DNA from: Methanobacterium sp.
GTDB lineage: Archaea > Methanobacteriota > Methanobacteria > Methanobacteriales > Methanobacteriaceae
Length of the DNA stretch: 64,000 nt
Direction: 5' to 3'
NCBI GenBank assembly: GCA_030017655.1
Contig: JASEIM010000008.1
Location: 1-64,000, forward strand
Both the position numbers and the translations under genes were made by a program. The notes under the pieces were generated by a model. That model ran no database searches. It saw only the letters and a program-made list of their open reading frames with translations, and was not told the origin of the DNA. Shown piece by piece: positions 35,551 to 45,755 of this stretch (within the stretch, counting starts at the first letter, position 1; each line of letters opens with the position of its first letter).

Positions 35551-36555
35551 ATGAAAATACTGATTACTGGTGGTGCGGGATTTATAGGAAGTAATTTTGT
35601 AAGATATATGCTTGATAAATATTCAGATTATAAAATTGTAAATCTAGATGCACTCACCTACTGTGGAAACCTGGAAAATTTAACAGAAATAGAAGATAAC
35701 CCTAATTACACTTTTATTAAAGGAGATATATCCAATAAAGAATTAATTAATGAAATTATGGTTGATATAGATTACATTGTAAATTTTGCTGCTGAATCCC
35801 ATGTTGACCGTAGTATTGAAGATCCAGAAATATTCATTAAATCCAATATCCTTGGAACTCAGGTTCTCTTAGATGCAGCCAAAAAATATGGCATTAAAAA
35901 GTTTTTACAGATATCTACAGACGAAGTTTATGGTTCCCTCAACAAAACAGGGTATTTTACAGAGGATACTTGTTTAGCACCTAATAGTCCTTATTCTGCA
36001 AGTAAAGCTGGTGCTGATTTAATGGTGAGAGCATATAATGAAACATTTAATTTACCCATGAATATTACCCGCTGTTCCAATAATTATGGCCCATATCAGT
36101 TCCCAGAAAAATTAATACCTTTGATGATATCTAACGCCCTCGAAGATGAGCCACTTCCAGTATATGGTGACGGATTAAATGTAAGAGACTGGCTACATGT
36201 TTATGATCACTGCACAGCGATAGATCTGGTTCTTCATAAGGGAAAGAGTGGGGAAATTTATAATATCGGCGGGAACAATGAAAAGAAGAATATTGAGATT
36301 GTAAAATTAATTCTTGAAAATTTAGGGAAGAGCGAATCTCTTATTAAATATGTTAAAGATCGTCCCGGTCATGATAGAAGATATGCCATAGATTCTACTA
36401 AAATACAAAAAGAGTTGGGCTGGAAGCCTAAATATACATTTGAAACTGGAATATCTGAAACTATTAAATGGTATTTAGAAAATGAAGAATGGTGGAAAAG
36501 GATAAAAAGCGGAGAATACATGGCATATTATGAGAAAATGTATGGAAACAGATGA
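35551..36555 (+). CDS. rmlB: dTDP-glucose 4,6-dehydratase
   Basis: This 334-residue extended SDR protein has TGGAGFIGSNF at the N-terminus, STDEVYG, the catalytic YSASKAGAD and RCSNNYGPYQFPEKLIPL. It converts dTDP-glucose to the 4-keto-6-deoxy sugar. With rmlA, rmlC and rmlD nearby, the full dTDP-L-rhamnose pathway is encoded within 5 kb. Confidence 0.93.
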   Translation: MKILITGGAGFIGSNFVRYMLDKYSDYKIVNLDALTYCGNLENLTEIEDNPNYTFIKGDISNKELINEIMVDIDYIVNFAAESHVDRSIEDPEIFIKSNILGTQVLLDAAKKYGIKKFLQISTDEVYGSLNKTGYFTEDTCLAPNSPYSASKAGADLMVRAYNETFNLPMNITRCSNNYGPYQFPEKLIPLMISNALEDEPLPVYGDGLNVRDWLHVYDHCTAIDLVLHKGKSGEIYNIGGNNEKKNIEIVKLILENLGKSESLIKYVKDRPGHDRRYAIDSTKIQKELGWKPKYTFETGISETIKWYLENEEWWKRIKSGEYMAYYEKMYGNR

Positions 36556-37018
36556 ATCGGTTATTTATTTATTATTTTTTTCCTATTACATATTTCCATT
36601 AAAAATATTTCTTCAAGTAAACGTTTTTGTATTTTGTAGCTTGCCAATAACAATTAGATGTATATAGGATTATTTATTGATACTCTGTATTGACATTCCA
36701 TTCTTATAGAAAATTGTTTATATCATTTGAACTTTATAAACAAACCTTTTAACATCCCATTGAGTTCAATGATTATCAGGATAGAAAATTTCTCCTTTAA
36801 GTTTAAGATGTACAAACTCTAATGTATCTTTCTTTTTTACTTGGAACAATCTGCCGCTGCTCCTGCTAGCTGAAAACCAACAAAAACCGTAAATGGTAAT
36901 GGTGAATGCTGTTAATTTTTTTATTAACTTTTCACCTGCAATAATCCTTTTAAACTCATAAAGTGGATGAAAATAATTAAATACCAAGAAATAAAAAAAG
37001 ATTAAAGTATAGTTATTT
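36556..37018. other. Intergenic stretch without a convincing gene
   Basis: A 73-codon minus-strand frame (36766-36987) exists here but has no convincing ribosome site, family resemblance or signal. I see no other structure. Confidence 0.5.
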
Positions 37019-37564
37019 TTATCTTGTGATCAATGGAGTTACTGATGGATTTCTCCAATCTTTTCTATCTTTGAATGCCCAGTAGTATCCCACAGCATCA
37101 TATTTAGTAAATACTGTTTTGTTTGTATTGCTTGTAAGATTTCCTGTGGAATTATAGGTTACTGTATTAATTTTAAGCTGGAATCTGTTTTGTTTATCTA
37201 AAGTTTTTATTGTTGACTGATTAACAGCCCAACTCCAGGATTCAACAGGTTTTCGTCTCCATGATTTTACTGATGAGGCACGAGCTTTATTAAACAGTTG
37301 CATGTATATTTTAACTTGATTGTTGCTATTTTTCCAACCATATCTCCATTTATAGGTTTTATAGGTTAATTTTTGGTCATCCCAAGGATTTTTCCAATTG
37401 TTAATGAAGTATTTACTGCCCTGATCAAATGTTTTCCATTGCCAGGAAGGTGTTGGTGCAAATGGTTTTGGAACAGTATTGTCTGCTGCAGAAACTGCAC
37501 CAGCAATAGTAAAACCAACAAGAGCCATAACTAATAGAGTAATGGCTGCCATTTTCCTACTCAT
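37019..37564 (-). CDS. Secreted basic, Trp-rich protein of unknown function
   Basis: This protein of about 181 residues has a clear signal peptide (MAAITLLVMALVGFTIAGAVSA). The mature part is unusually rich in Trp, Lys and Asn (PSWQWKTF, KWRYGWKNSN, WKNPWDD). I chose ATG 37564 because GGAGGG lies just upstream. The frame is also open back to a TTG at 37579 that would include the ribosome site. No named family is recognised. The protein probably acts outside the cell, perhaps on the wall. Confidence 0.75.
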   Translation of the reverse strand: MSRKMAAITLLVMALVGFTIAGAVSAADNTVPKPFAPTPSWQWKTFDQGSKYFINNWKNPWDDQKLTYKTYKWRYGWKNSNNQVKIYMQLFNKARASSVKSWRRKPVESWSWAVNQSTIKTLDKQNRFQLKINTVTYNSTGNLTSNTNKTVFTKYDAVGYYWAFKDRKDWRNPSVTPLITR

Positions 37565-37775
37565 ATTATTTCCCTCCAATATTTTTTTTTAACTCATCAT
37601 AGATGAGAATTAATTATTTAAACTATAGACATGTATTAAGTACAAGTAATTATTTATTACTAATTATATTTATTTTTTACTAAAAACTAACGAAAATGTA
37701 TTTAAAACCAATAAAAAATGAGTTAAAACTTCCAAATAAAAGATAAATAAAATAATTGATTCACCATCCATCTAA

Positions 37776-37904
37776 CTAAAGGGATTCCCAATTAAATATA
37801 TGTACCATAACATTTCCCATGACATATCTGACATATTCAGGGACAGATAATTTGCCATTAATTGTATTTAAACCATTTTGATTATAAAAACAGGCGATAT
37901 TCAT
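37776..37904 (-). pseudogene. Possible relic of a pseudomurein-binding-repeat protein
   Basis: This 42-codon frame includes NTINGKLSVPEYVRYVMGNV, which resembles the NG-K-VS-P-F-YL pattern of pseudomurein-binding repeats of Methanobacteriales. No ribosome site, signal peptide or further repeat is present, so it is probably a leftover fragment. The rest of the 37565-38026 gap shows nothing. Confidence 0.3.
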
Positions 37905-38026
37905 CGAAAATAATCCTTAATTGAAATTCAGTAATAAAAAAATACATTTAATACTTTAAACATATATCATCATACATCTTGTTGAAAAATTGATTGTATA
38001 AACGTTTTTAAGTGGTATCATTGGAC

Positions 38027-39253
38027 ATGAAAAGATGGTGGAATAATTTAAGCGACATCGACAGGGCTGTATTTGGACTCAGTTCATTTTGCGGAATTGC
38101 ATTATTATATCTTATTTTATCCGGAATAATGATTCCAGATATTACCTTTTTATCCCTTCAAACTGATAACGTCCAGATAAATGATAAACCCTGCCAATTA
38201 GAGATAAGAGGAATAACAGAGCCCAGTTCTAAGGTATATATAGAAAGTGAAGATCTAAATTTGAACAGGGTCCCGGTAAATGTTAATAAAAATGGTAGTT
38301 TTGAGTACAGACTTAATATTCCAGCAGAAATCGTCGATACTAGTGTTTCTGTAATTTCAAAATCAGGGAGGAAGTATGAAGTAAACCATGATATTCAGAT
38401 AAAGAGACCTCTAACATTCCTTTCACTAAAACCAATGCAGAAGATTAGTTACAATAATAATAAAATTACTGTCGAAGGTCAAAGCGATCCAAATGCTTCA
38501 ATTACCATATTATCAAATATGACACTTAGAGATAATCTGGATTTCGAAATTTACATTAGAACTGCCTTAGATGACCCTGTAATTGAAAAAATTACCATTA
38601 AAGCAGATTCTAATGGAAATTTTAAGCACAGCTTCATGATTCCTTCTAATTCTAAATCTGTTTACTTCAATGTGACTGCTAAATCTTCAGGTAAAAGAAG
38701 CACCACTCAACTTCAAAATATTACCCGTGAATTTACAATTTTTCCTCCAATAAGCTCTATTTTTGAATGGGAAGATTCTTCAAATGGAGTTAAAATGAAG
38801 CAATATGATGGAAAAGGTTTCACCCTGTATTATCCAGAATACTGGGATAGAAAATCCTATAAAGATGCTGGTAAAGAATCAAGACTCTATTTAAAATATG
38901 GAAAAAATGTTGAATGCATTGTATGGCATGCTAAACTTGGTAAAAATTTTGAAAATTCCATTAAAGAATATAAACAGAGCCAGGATACTTATTTAGATAA
39001 GTGGTGGGGGGGAATTCAAGTGTATGAACAAAAAATTAACCGTAATGGAGTTAAGGGAATCAGAACCGTTTATAAGTGCCAGCAAAATCCCTTATTTTCC
39101 AGCGATGTAACTGCACCTTTTTATTTAGACCAGACAACACTGACAGATGATAATCTAAATGTTTATGAACTCCAGATTATGGCATCTGAAGATTACTATG
39201 AAAAAAATGATTATCTCATCGAGAAAACTGTGCAGAGCTTTAAGCTAAATTAA
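38027..39253 (+). CDS. Membrane-anchored protein with Ig-like and PsbP/DcrB-like domains
   Basis: This protein of about 408 residues has one membrane helix near the N-terminus (AVFGLSSFCGIALLYLILSG). Two Ig-like segments (LEIRGITEPSSKVYIES; ITVEGQSDPNASITILSN) and a C-terminal PsbP/DcrB-like domain (YDGKGFTLYYPEYWDRKSY through IEKTVQSFKLN) follow. ATG 38027 and GTG 38012 are both possible starts. Neither has a strong ribosome site. It is probably an outward-facing envelope protein. The function is unknown. Confidence 0.7.
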   Translation: MKRWWNNLSDIDRAVFGLSSFCGIALLYLILSGIMIPDITFLSLQTDNVQINDKPCQLEIRGITEPSSKVYIESEDLNLNRVPVNVNKNGSFEYRLNIPAEIVDTSVSVISKSGRKYEVNHDIQIKRPLTFLSLKPMQKISYNNNKITVEGQSDPNASITILSNMTLRDNLDFEIYIRTALDDPVIEKITIKADSNGNFKHSFMIPSNSKSVYFNVTAKSSGKRSTTQLQNITREFTIFPPISSIFEWEDSSNGVKMKQYDGKGFTLYYPEYWDRKSYKDAGKESRLYLKYGKNVECIVWHAKLGKNFENSIKEYKQSQDTYLDKWWGGIQVYEQKINRNGVKGIRTVYKCQQNPLFSSDVTAPFYLDQTTLTDDNLNVYELQIMASEDYYEKNDYLIEKTVQSFKLN

Positions 39254-39696
39254 TTTGTTTAAAAATATTAAATTTACTGTTTGGATGATTTATTTTGTAT
39301 TATTAATTTTATTAAGTTTTATAGACTAATTTTAAATAATATTAATGTATATAACATTTTAAAATTCGTTTTTATTTATTAATAGTGTCTAATTGAGAAA
39401 AATAAAGATGAAATTTTCTTATTTACATTTAAATTTGTTTTAAATAATTAGTTAATACTTAGATAATTATATATATTATTAATAACTTAATAATGTTATA
39501 TAATAATTAATTTGGTGGATATGTAGTACCCAGATGTAAATGAGGTGGAAAAAATAGATTATTACCAATTTAATAGCTCTAATAACTATTTAAACCTTAT
39601 TTATAAATTAAAAAAAGGGATAAAGCTGCAATTATAATTTAAAAACCAATAATTAGGCATAAAAGAGGGAAAAAATAAGAATAAAGGGAGAAAATT
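39254..39696. other. AT-rich intergenic region before the CDP-sugar operon
   Basis: It holds no convincing gene. A 30-codon GTG-started frame (39545-39637) is possible but unsupported. A GGGAGA ribosome site immediately precedes the next gene. Confidence 0.5.
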
Positions 39697-40536
39697 ATGA
39701 AAGTAGTAATACTATGTGGAGGATTAGGAACACGTCTCAGGGAAGAAACCGAATTCAGACCCAAACCTATGGTCAAAATAGGAGAAAAACCAATATTGTG
39801 GCACATAATGAAAATATATGCACACAATGGGTTTAAAGACTTCATAATATGTCTTGGATACAAAGGTGAAATGATCAAAGAATATTTCCTGAACTACAAA
39901 ATAATGAACAACGATTTTACCATGCAACTTGGTAATCGGGAAGACATTCAATTTTTAAACAACGACACAGAATACGACTGGAAAATAAGCCTTATAAACA
40001 CAGGGGCACTGACACAGACAGGAGCCAGGGTAAAAAAGATCGAAGAATATATAGACGGCGACTACTTCATGCTCACCTACGGAGACGGAGTTGCCAATGT
40101 AAATATAAAAGAACTTGTAAAATTCCATAAATCCCACGGAAAAATAGGAACTATGACAGGGGTACATCCTTCCTCTAGATTCGGTGAATTTGCACTGGCA
40201 GGAAACCAGGTTTTAGAATTCAATGAAAAACCTCAAACCAAAGACGGTCTAATAAATGGAGGCTATTTTGTATTTAAAAAAGAATTCTTTGAATACCTTG
40301 ACGAGGAAGAAACCTGCGTCTTAGAAAAATCACCATTGGTGGATTTAGCAGCAGATGGCGAATTAATGCTTTACCCACATAACGGTTTCTGGCAATGTGT
40401 AGATACATATAGAGAACTAGAAATCTTAAATGAAATGTGGAATAAAGGTGATACTCCATGGAAAGTATGGGATCAACCATCAATGGAGGTTAAAGATTGG
40501 AAAATAACTTCTGGAAAGAAAGAAACGTCCTTGTGA
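39697..40536 (+). CDS. rfbF: Glucose-1-phosphate cytidylyltransferase
   Basis: This 279-residue protein has the signature GGLGTRLREETEFRPKPMVK and the RfbF-specific LWHIMKIYAHNGFKDF, ITYGDGV-type loop and FWQCVDTYRE. It makes CDP-glucose, the start of the CDP-3,6-dideoxyhexose pathway. Its last 40 bases overlap rfbG, a sign of tight coupling. Confidence 0.93.
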   Translation: MKVVILCGGLGTRLREETEFRPKPMVKIGEKPILWHIMKIYAHNGFKDFIICLGYKGEMIKEYFLNYKIMNNDFTMQLGNREDIQFLNNDTEYDWKISLINTGALTQTGARVKKIEEYIDGDYFMLTYGDGVANVNIKELVKFHKSHGKIGTMTGVHPSSRFGEFALAGNQVLEFNEKPQTKDGLINGGYFVFKKEFFEYLDEEETCVLEKSPLVDLAADGELMLYPHNGFWQCVDTYRELEILNEMWNKGDTPWKVWDQPSMEVKDWKITSGKKETSL

Positions 40537-41525
40537 CTGGGTGCACCGGTTTACTTGGATCTTGGCTTACCAAATTTCTGGTTGAAGGAGGGGCAAATGT
40601 AGTTGGCTTAATCAGAGATTTGGTACCAAGATCAAATCTCAACGGAACCGGATTTAAAGACAAAATAAACACTGTGCGGGGAGAAATTGAGGACTATTTC
40701 CTCTTAGAACGTGTATTAAACGAATATGAAATTGATACTGTTTTTCATCTTGCTGCACAGACCATAGTAACCATAGCTAACCGCAATCCAATTTCAACCT
40801 TCCAAACAAATATCAAAGGAACATGGAATATACTTGAAGCATGCAGAAGATCACCACTTGTTGATAGAATTGTTTGTGCATCAAGTGATAAAGCATACGG
40901 AGAACAGGAGGTTCTTCCATACAATGAAAAAACACCATTAGAAGGTAGGCATCCATACGATGTTTCTAAAAGCTGTTCAGATCTCCTGTGCAGCGCCTAT
41001 TATGAAACATACGATCTACCGGTTTGTGTTACCCGATGTGGAAATTTCTACGGAGGAGGAGACCTTAATTTCAATAGAATCGTTCCTGGAACTATTAAAT
41101 CCATCCTGCATGATGAAAGACCAGTTATAAGAAGTGACGGATCTATGGTGAGGGATTATTTCTATATTGAAGACGGAGCTGCTGCATATATGTTGCTTGC
41201 AGAAAAAATGGAAAATCCAGAGATTCATGGCCAGGCATTTAATTTCAGCAATGAAAATCCCTGCAGCGTATTGGAAATTGTTAACAAAATTTTGAAGGTA
41301 ACAAAAAGCGATCTGGAACCAGTTATATTGAATGAAGCTTCAAATGAAATTAAAAACCAGTATTTATCATCCAAAAAAGCTGCAAAAATGCTTGAATGGG
41401 AGCCTATGTATACATTTGAAGAAGGCCTTCTGAAAACAGTTGAATGGTATAGAGAATTTTTCCATAGAAATCAAATAGAGGCAGAAATCCCAGTAACGGA
41501 ATTGATAAAGGATAAATTATTTTGA
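40497..41525 (+). CDS. rfbG: CDP-glucose 4,6-dehydratase
   Basis: This 342-residue extended SDR protein has VTGCTGLLGSWLTKFL, CASSDKAYGEQ, the catalytic YDVSKSCSD and RCGNFYGGGDLNFNRIVPG. It forms CDP-4-keto-6-deoxyglucose. Its start lies within rfbF. The following gene encodes a metallo-beta-lactamase-fold protein and then comes rfbH. Confidence 0.93.
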   Translation: MENNFWKERNVLVTGCTGLLGSWLTKFLVEGGANVVGLIRDLVPRSNLNGTGFKDKINTVRGEIEDYFLLERVLNEYEIDTVFHLAAQTIVTIANRNPISTFQTNIKGTWNILEACRRSPLVDRIVCASSDKAYGEQEVLPYNEKTPLEGRHPYDVSKSCSDLLCSAYYETYDLPVCVTRCGNFYGGGDLNFNRIVPGTIKSILHDERPVIRSDGSMVRDYFYIEDGAAAYMLLAEKMENPEIHGQAFNFSNENPCSVLEIVNKILKVTKSDLEPVILNEASNEIKNQYLSSKKAAKMLEWEPMYTFEEGLLKTVEWYREFFHRNQIEAEIPVTELIKDKLF

Positions 41526-41535
41526 GAGCTTTAAA

Positions 41536-42285
41536 ATGAAGTTAACATTTTTAGGCACCAATGGATGGTACGATACATCAACTGGTAACACGCCATGCAT
41601 CCTCGTTGAAACAGAAAACTCTTATATTATCCTTGATGCTGGAAATGGGTTTTATAAACTGGATAATTATATTAATGGATCTGGTGAAAAGCCCATATAT
41701 CTATTTTTAAGTCATTTCCACCTTGACCATATAGCAGGACTCCATATACTCAATAAATTCAGTTTCAAACAGAGTATTAGGATCTATGGACAATCAGGGA
41801 CGAAAGATATCTTAAATAATATTATTAATTATCCATACACAGTTCCCTTTGATGAATTACCATTTAATGTGGAAATAAATGAATTAAAGGAAGGTAGAAC
41901 TAATGATCCATTCACTATTCAGTGCGGATTCCTTAATCATTCTTCAAGATGTTTAGGGTACCGTTTTGAAGTTGATAATAAAGTTATAGCTTACTGCACA
42001 GATACGGGTATTCATGAAAACATCGTTAAGCTTGGAAAAGACGCCGACCTCCTCATTACAGAATGTTCCTTTAAAATTGGACAATTTAACCCGGATTGGC
42101 CTCATTTAAACCCAGAAGAAGCTCTTCTAATGGCCAGAAAATCTGGTGCAAAAAAACTCGCCCTGACACATTTTGATGCCAATATATACAGGTCAAAGGC
42201 TGAAAGAGATGAAATAACCTCTCAAATTGACACTGAATCCCCAGAAATTATTGTTGCTCATGATAACATGGAAATAACTATTTAA
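41536..42285 (+). CDS. Metallo-beta-lactamase-fold hydrolase
   Basis: This 249-residue protein has the metal-binding LSHFHLDHIAGL and later LNHSSRCLGYRF, AYCTDTG and LTHFDAN (RNase Z/phosphonate-lyase-like subfamily). It lies inside the CDP-sugar operon, between rfbG and rfbH with gaps of 10 and 13 bases. It could hydrolyse a pathway intermediate or a cyclic phosphodiester, but this is not established. Its place in the operon is unusual. Confidence 0.82.
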   Translation: MKLTFLGTNGWYDTSTGNTPCILVETENSYIILDAGNGFYKLDNYINGSGEKPIYLFLSHFHLDHIAGLHILNKFSFKQSIRIYGQSGTKDILNNIINYPYTVPFDELPFNVEINELKEGRTNDPFTIQCGFLNHSSRCLGYRFEVDNKVIAYCTDTGIHENIVKLGKDADLLITECSFKIGQFNPDWPHLNPEEALLMARKSGAKKLALTHFDANIYRSKAERDEITSQIDTESPEIIVAHDNMEITI

Positions 42286-42298
42286 TCGTGTGATTTAT

Positions 42299-43654
42299 AT
42301 GAGAAATGAAAAAGAAATAAAGAACCAGATTTTTAAAAAAGTTAAGGAATTATACAACCTTAAAAAAGATAAATATGAGTTTATTCCGGGTGAATCACCT
42401 GTTAACTATGCGGGGAGAGTATTTGATGAGAATGAAGTTATAAGACTCGTTGATTCCTCCCTTGATTTCTGGCTTACTGCTGGAAAATATGCAAATCAGT
42501 TTGAAGAGGAACTTGCAAAGTTTATAGGGGCAAAATACTGTTTAATTACAAATTCCGGTTCTTCAGCTAATTTACTGGCTATTTCAGCATTAACTTCCCC
42601 TAAATTAGGTGAAAAAAGACTTAAAACCGGTGATGAAGTTATCACCACTGCATGTGGATTTCCAACCACCCTAAACCCTATTATTCAAAACAATCTTAAA
42701 CCTGTTTTTATCGATGTTGAAAAGGGAAGCTATAATATACGGGCAGATAAAATTGAGGATGCATTATCCCAAAAAACCAGGGCGATTTTTGTTCCGCATA
42801 CCCTTGGAAACCCTGCAGATATTGATAGAATTATGGAAATTGCAGAAGAAAATAATCTCTGGTTTGTTGAAGATAACTGCGATGCCCTTGGTTCAAGGTA
42901 TAACGGTAAATACACTGGTTCTTATGGTCATATTTCTACTTTCAGTTTCTATCCTGCCCACCATATAACCATGGGGGAAGGAGGTGCTTTAGTAACAAAT
43001 GATCATCTTTTAAAAGATATTATTGCTTCTTTTAGAGATTGGGGTAGGGACTGCTGGTGCGAACCTGGATGTGATAACAGTTGCGGTAGAAGATTCAACT
43101 GGCAGTTAGGCCATTTGCCCCCTGGATACGATCATAAATACGTTTATTCCCATATAGGTTATAACCTTAAAGTTACCGATATGCAGGCAGCTGTTGGCGT
43201 TGAACAGCTGAAAAAATTACCTGAATTCATTGAAGCAAGGAAAAAGAATTTCATTATTCTTTATAATTCTCTAAAACCCTACCACAAATATTTTATACTT
43301 CCAGAATGGAATCATAAATCTGAACCAAGCTGGTTCGGATTCCCCATATTAGTTAGGGATAAGGCTCCTTTTACAAGGGACGAAATGGTAAATTATCTTG
43401 AAAAAAACAAAATAGCTACAAGAATGCTTTTCGGTGGCAACCTTATAAGACAGCCCGCTTATTTAGATATTGAATACAGGTCTCCAGAATACCTTAAAAA
43501 CACTGATTTAGTGATGAATAATCTTTTCTGGATTGGTGTCTATCCTGGAATAGATGATAAAAAAATGAATTATGTCAGGGAAGTTATTGGAACATTTCTG
43601 AATTCATATAATGACATTAAGACATCGCAAAAGGGTAAAATAATCTCTAAATAG
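42299..43654 (+). CDS. rfbH: CDP-6-deoxy-4-hexulose 3-dehydrase (E1)
   Basis: This protein of about 451 residues has the DegT/AHBA fold and the E1 hallmarks. His replaces the PLP lysine in SFYPAHHITMGEGGALV. A [2Fe-2S] cysteine set lies in WGRDCWCEPGCDNSCGRRF. E1 removes the C3 hydroxyl using PMP and electrons from a reductase partner (E3). No E3 gene is seen here, so another electron carrier is needed. I chose ATG 42299. GTGA lies five bases before it. Confidence 0.92.
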   Translation: MRNEKEIKNQIFKKVKELYNLKKDKYEFIPGESPVNYAGRVFDENEVIRLVDSSLDFWLTAGKYANQFEEELAKFIGAKYCLITNSGSSANLLAISALTSPKLGEKRLKTGDEVITTACGFPTTLNPIIQNNLKPVFIDVEKGSYNIRADKIEDALSQKTRAIFVPHTLGNPADIDRIMEIAEENNLWFVEDNCDALGSRYNGKYTGSYGHISTFSFYPAHHITMGEGGALVTNDHLLKDIIASFRDWGRDCWCEPGCDNSCGRRFNWQLGHLPPGYDHKYVYSHIGYNLKVTDMQAAVGVEQLKKLPEFIEARKKNFIILYNSLKPYHKYFILPEWNHKSEPSWFGFPILVRDKAPFTRDEMVNYLEKNKIATRMLFGGNLIRQPAYLDIEYRSPEYLKNTDLVMNNLFWIGVYPGIDDKKMNYVREVIGTFLNSYNDIKTSQKGKIISK

Positions 43655-43664
43655 TGTGAATATC

Positions 43665-44165
43665 ATGATTTATGAAAATAAGAGTTTAATGGAAGTTCAA
43701 GGAGTTAAAGGAAATCCGATAAGTGGTGTGAAAATTAAGAAGCTAAAAAAAATCCCTGATGAACGTGGGAGCATCTACCATATGTTACGATCTGATGAAG
43801 AGATTTTCAGTGATTTTGGTGAAATCTACTTCTCCAAGATTTATCCTGACACTGTGAAAGGCTGGCATATTCACAAAGAGATGATATTGAACTATGCTGT
43901 TATACTGGGAATGATAAAACTGGTATTATATGATGATCGGGAAGATTCAGACACAAAGGGCAATTTAATGGAGATTTTCATGGGTGATGATAACTACATC
44001 CTTGTAAAGGTACCTAGACTAGTTTGGAATGGTTTTAAAGGCATAGGGAATGGAACTGCAATTGTAGCAAATTGTGCTTCCATCCCACACCATCCCGATG
44101 AAATATCAAGAAAAGATCCCTTTACAAAGGATATAGATTATGACTGGGAAATAAAATTTGAGTAA
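43665..44165 (+). CDS. RmlC-like cupin, probable CDP-sugar epimerase
   Basis: This protein of about 166 residues is an RmlC-family cupin (DERGSIYHMLRSDEEIF, VKGWHIHKEMILNYAVILG, LVKVPRLVWNGFKGIG). It lies in the CDP-dideoxyhexose operon right after rfbH. In the ascarylose pathway a cupin epimerises the 3,6-dideoxy-4-hexulose at C5, and this gene is placed to do that. The dTDP-rhamnose epimerase is encoded separately, so redundancy is less likely. The start is ATG 43665, with GTG 43656 as an alternative. Confidence 0.75.
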   Translation: MIYENKSLMEVQGVKGNPISGVKIKKLKKIPDERGSIYHMLRSDEEIFSDFGEIYFSKIYPDTVKGWHIHKEMILNYAVILGMIKLVLYDDREDSDTKGNLMEIFMGDDNYILVKVPRLVWNGFKGIGNGTAIVANCASIPHHPDEISRKDPFTKDIDYDWEIKFE

Positions 44166-44207
44166 TCATTTTAATAGGTAATTTCAAGTTCCAGAGATGA
44201 TAAAAAA

Positions 44208-45539
44208 ATGAATATTAAAGGCGTTGTTAAAGGTATTCTATTAAACAAGGATTATAAAACAATAATAAGCAATTTTGTTTCATTATCCGGTTTAACAGCT
44301 GCCAGTTATATTTTACCCCTGATTACTTTTCCATACTTAACAAGAGTGCTCGGACCTGAAAAATTCGGTTTAATAGCATTTGCAACTGCATTTATCACTT
44401 ACTTTGTTTTTTTAACTGATTATGGATTCTATTTTTCAGCCACAAAAGAAGTATCAATCCATCAGAAGAATCGAGAAAAAATTTCGGAGATATTTACTTC
44501 AGTTATGATTACGAAGGGTCTGCTGTTTATTTTAAGCCTTGCATTATTTACAGGGATTATTTTTGGTTTCAGCCAGTTTAGAGATGAATGGCTGGTTTAT
44601 TATCTTACTTTTGGAACGGTTATAGGCAATATACTTTTCCCGATATGGTTTTTCCAGGGTATGGAAAGGATGAAATATATTACAATGCTATTCCTGCTTT
44701 CTAAAATCATATTCACCGTTGCTATATTTATTTTTATCAGGAATCCTTCAGATTATATCTATGTTCCTCTGATAAATTCACTGGGCATTATTATTGCTGG
44801 AGGTATAGGTTTTTACATTGCTATTGACCATTTTAACCTGGAAATTAAAAGACCTTCAAAGGAAAGCATTAAATACCAGATTTATGAGGGATGGCATGTA
44901 TTTATTTCAACAATGTCCCTCGGATTATATAGATCGACAAACACCTTCATTTTAGGTCTGTTTACCAATAACGTTATTGTAGGATATTATGCAGTTGCTG
45001 AACAAATCATAATAGCTGCAGCAGGGCTCCTATATCCAATATCGCAGTCTATTTATCCATATATCAGTAAAACTATTGATAAATCTCAGGAAGAGGGAAT
45101 TAAATTCATAAAAAAAATGATCCTTATTATGGGAGGATTCTCAGGATTTATATCCATAGTAATTTTTATTTTAGCAGGTTTAATTATCAATCTACTTGCA
45201 GGACCCCAGTATGAAGAATCAATCGCCGTATTAAGAATACTTGCCTTCCTACCTTTACTTATCGCCCTGAGTACTGTTTTCGGTGTCCAGACCATGCTAA
45301 CACTGAACTATAAAAAGGCATATTCAAATATATTACTCTTTGCAGGCATTCTAAATGTTGTTCTTGCATTCATACTGGCTCCGTTATTCCAGCAGATAGG
45401 AGTTTCTGTAGCCTTTTTAATAACAGAAATGTTTGTTACTCTTAATACATTCCTATTTCTCCAGAAAAAGGGAATTAAATTACTTGACTATAAAACAGGA
45501 TTTTCAGGAATATTCAATTTAAAAAATTCCGGTAAATAA
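44208..45539 (+). CDS. Wzx-type polysaccharide flippase
   Basis: This 443-residue membrane protein has about 12-14 helices and the family opening SLSGLTAASYILPLITFPYL followed by TRVLGPEKFGLIAF. It belongs to the PST/MOP superfamily. It probably flips lipid-linked glycan units across the membrane. It is in line with the CDP-sugar genes. The neighbouring genes make the sugars and transferases that would feed it. Confidence 0.87.
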   Translation: MNIKGVVKGILLNKDYKTIISNFVSLSGLTAASYILPLITFPYLTRVLGPEKFGLIAFATAFITYFVFLTDYGFYFSATKEVSIHQKNREKISEIFTSVMITKGLLFILSLALFTGIIFGFSQFRDEWLVYYLTFGTVIGNILFPIWFFQGMERMKYITMLFLLSKIIFTVAIFIFIRNPSDYIYVPLINSLGIIIAGGIGFYIAIDHFNLEIKRPSKESIKYQIYEGWHVFISTMSLGLYRSTNTFILGLFTNNVIVGYYAVAEQIIIAAAGLLYPISQSIYPYISKTIDKSQEEGIKFIKKMILIMGGFSGFISIVIFILAGLIINLLAGPQYEESIAVLRILAFLPLLIALSTVFGVQTMLTLNYKKAYSNILLFAGILNVVLAFILAPLFQQIGVSVAFLITEMFVTLNTFLFLQKKGIKLLDYKTGFSGIFNLKNSGK

Positions 45540-45755
45540 CCTTATTAAGACTTTAAAATGTACTGTTACCTTTTTCATAATCCATGAATCAATTTAAAAA
45601 TATTAAATATAATTATTCCTGTTATTAGTCCATAATAGATAGCTCCGTTAAAACCATTGAGATTATAGGTTTCTTAAGGTTTTAAGTATTAATATTAATG
45701 GATAGAGGATTAATTGCATAAATAATATATACTTTAAAAAAGATATTATTATGAT

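Noticed and set aside
36766..36987. 73-codon minus-strand frame
   Set aside because: It has no ribosome site, signal peptide or family resemblance, and its composition is like the AT-rich gap around it.
39545..39637. 30-codon GTG-started frame before rfbF
   Set aside because: No ribosome site lies at the right distance before the GTG, and the peptide has no recognisable motif.
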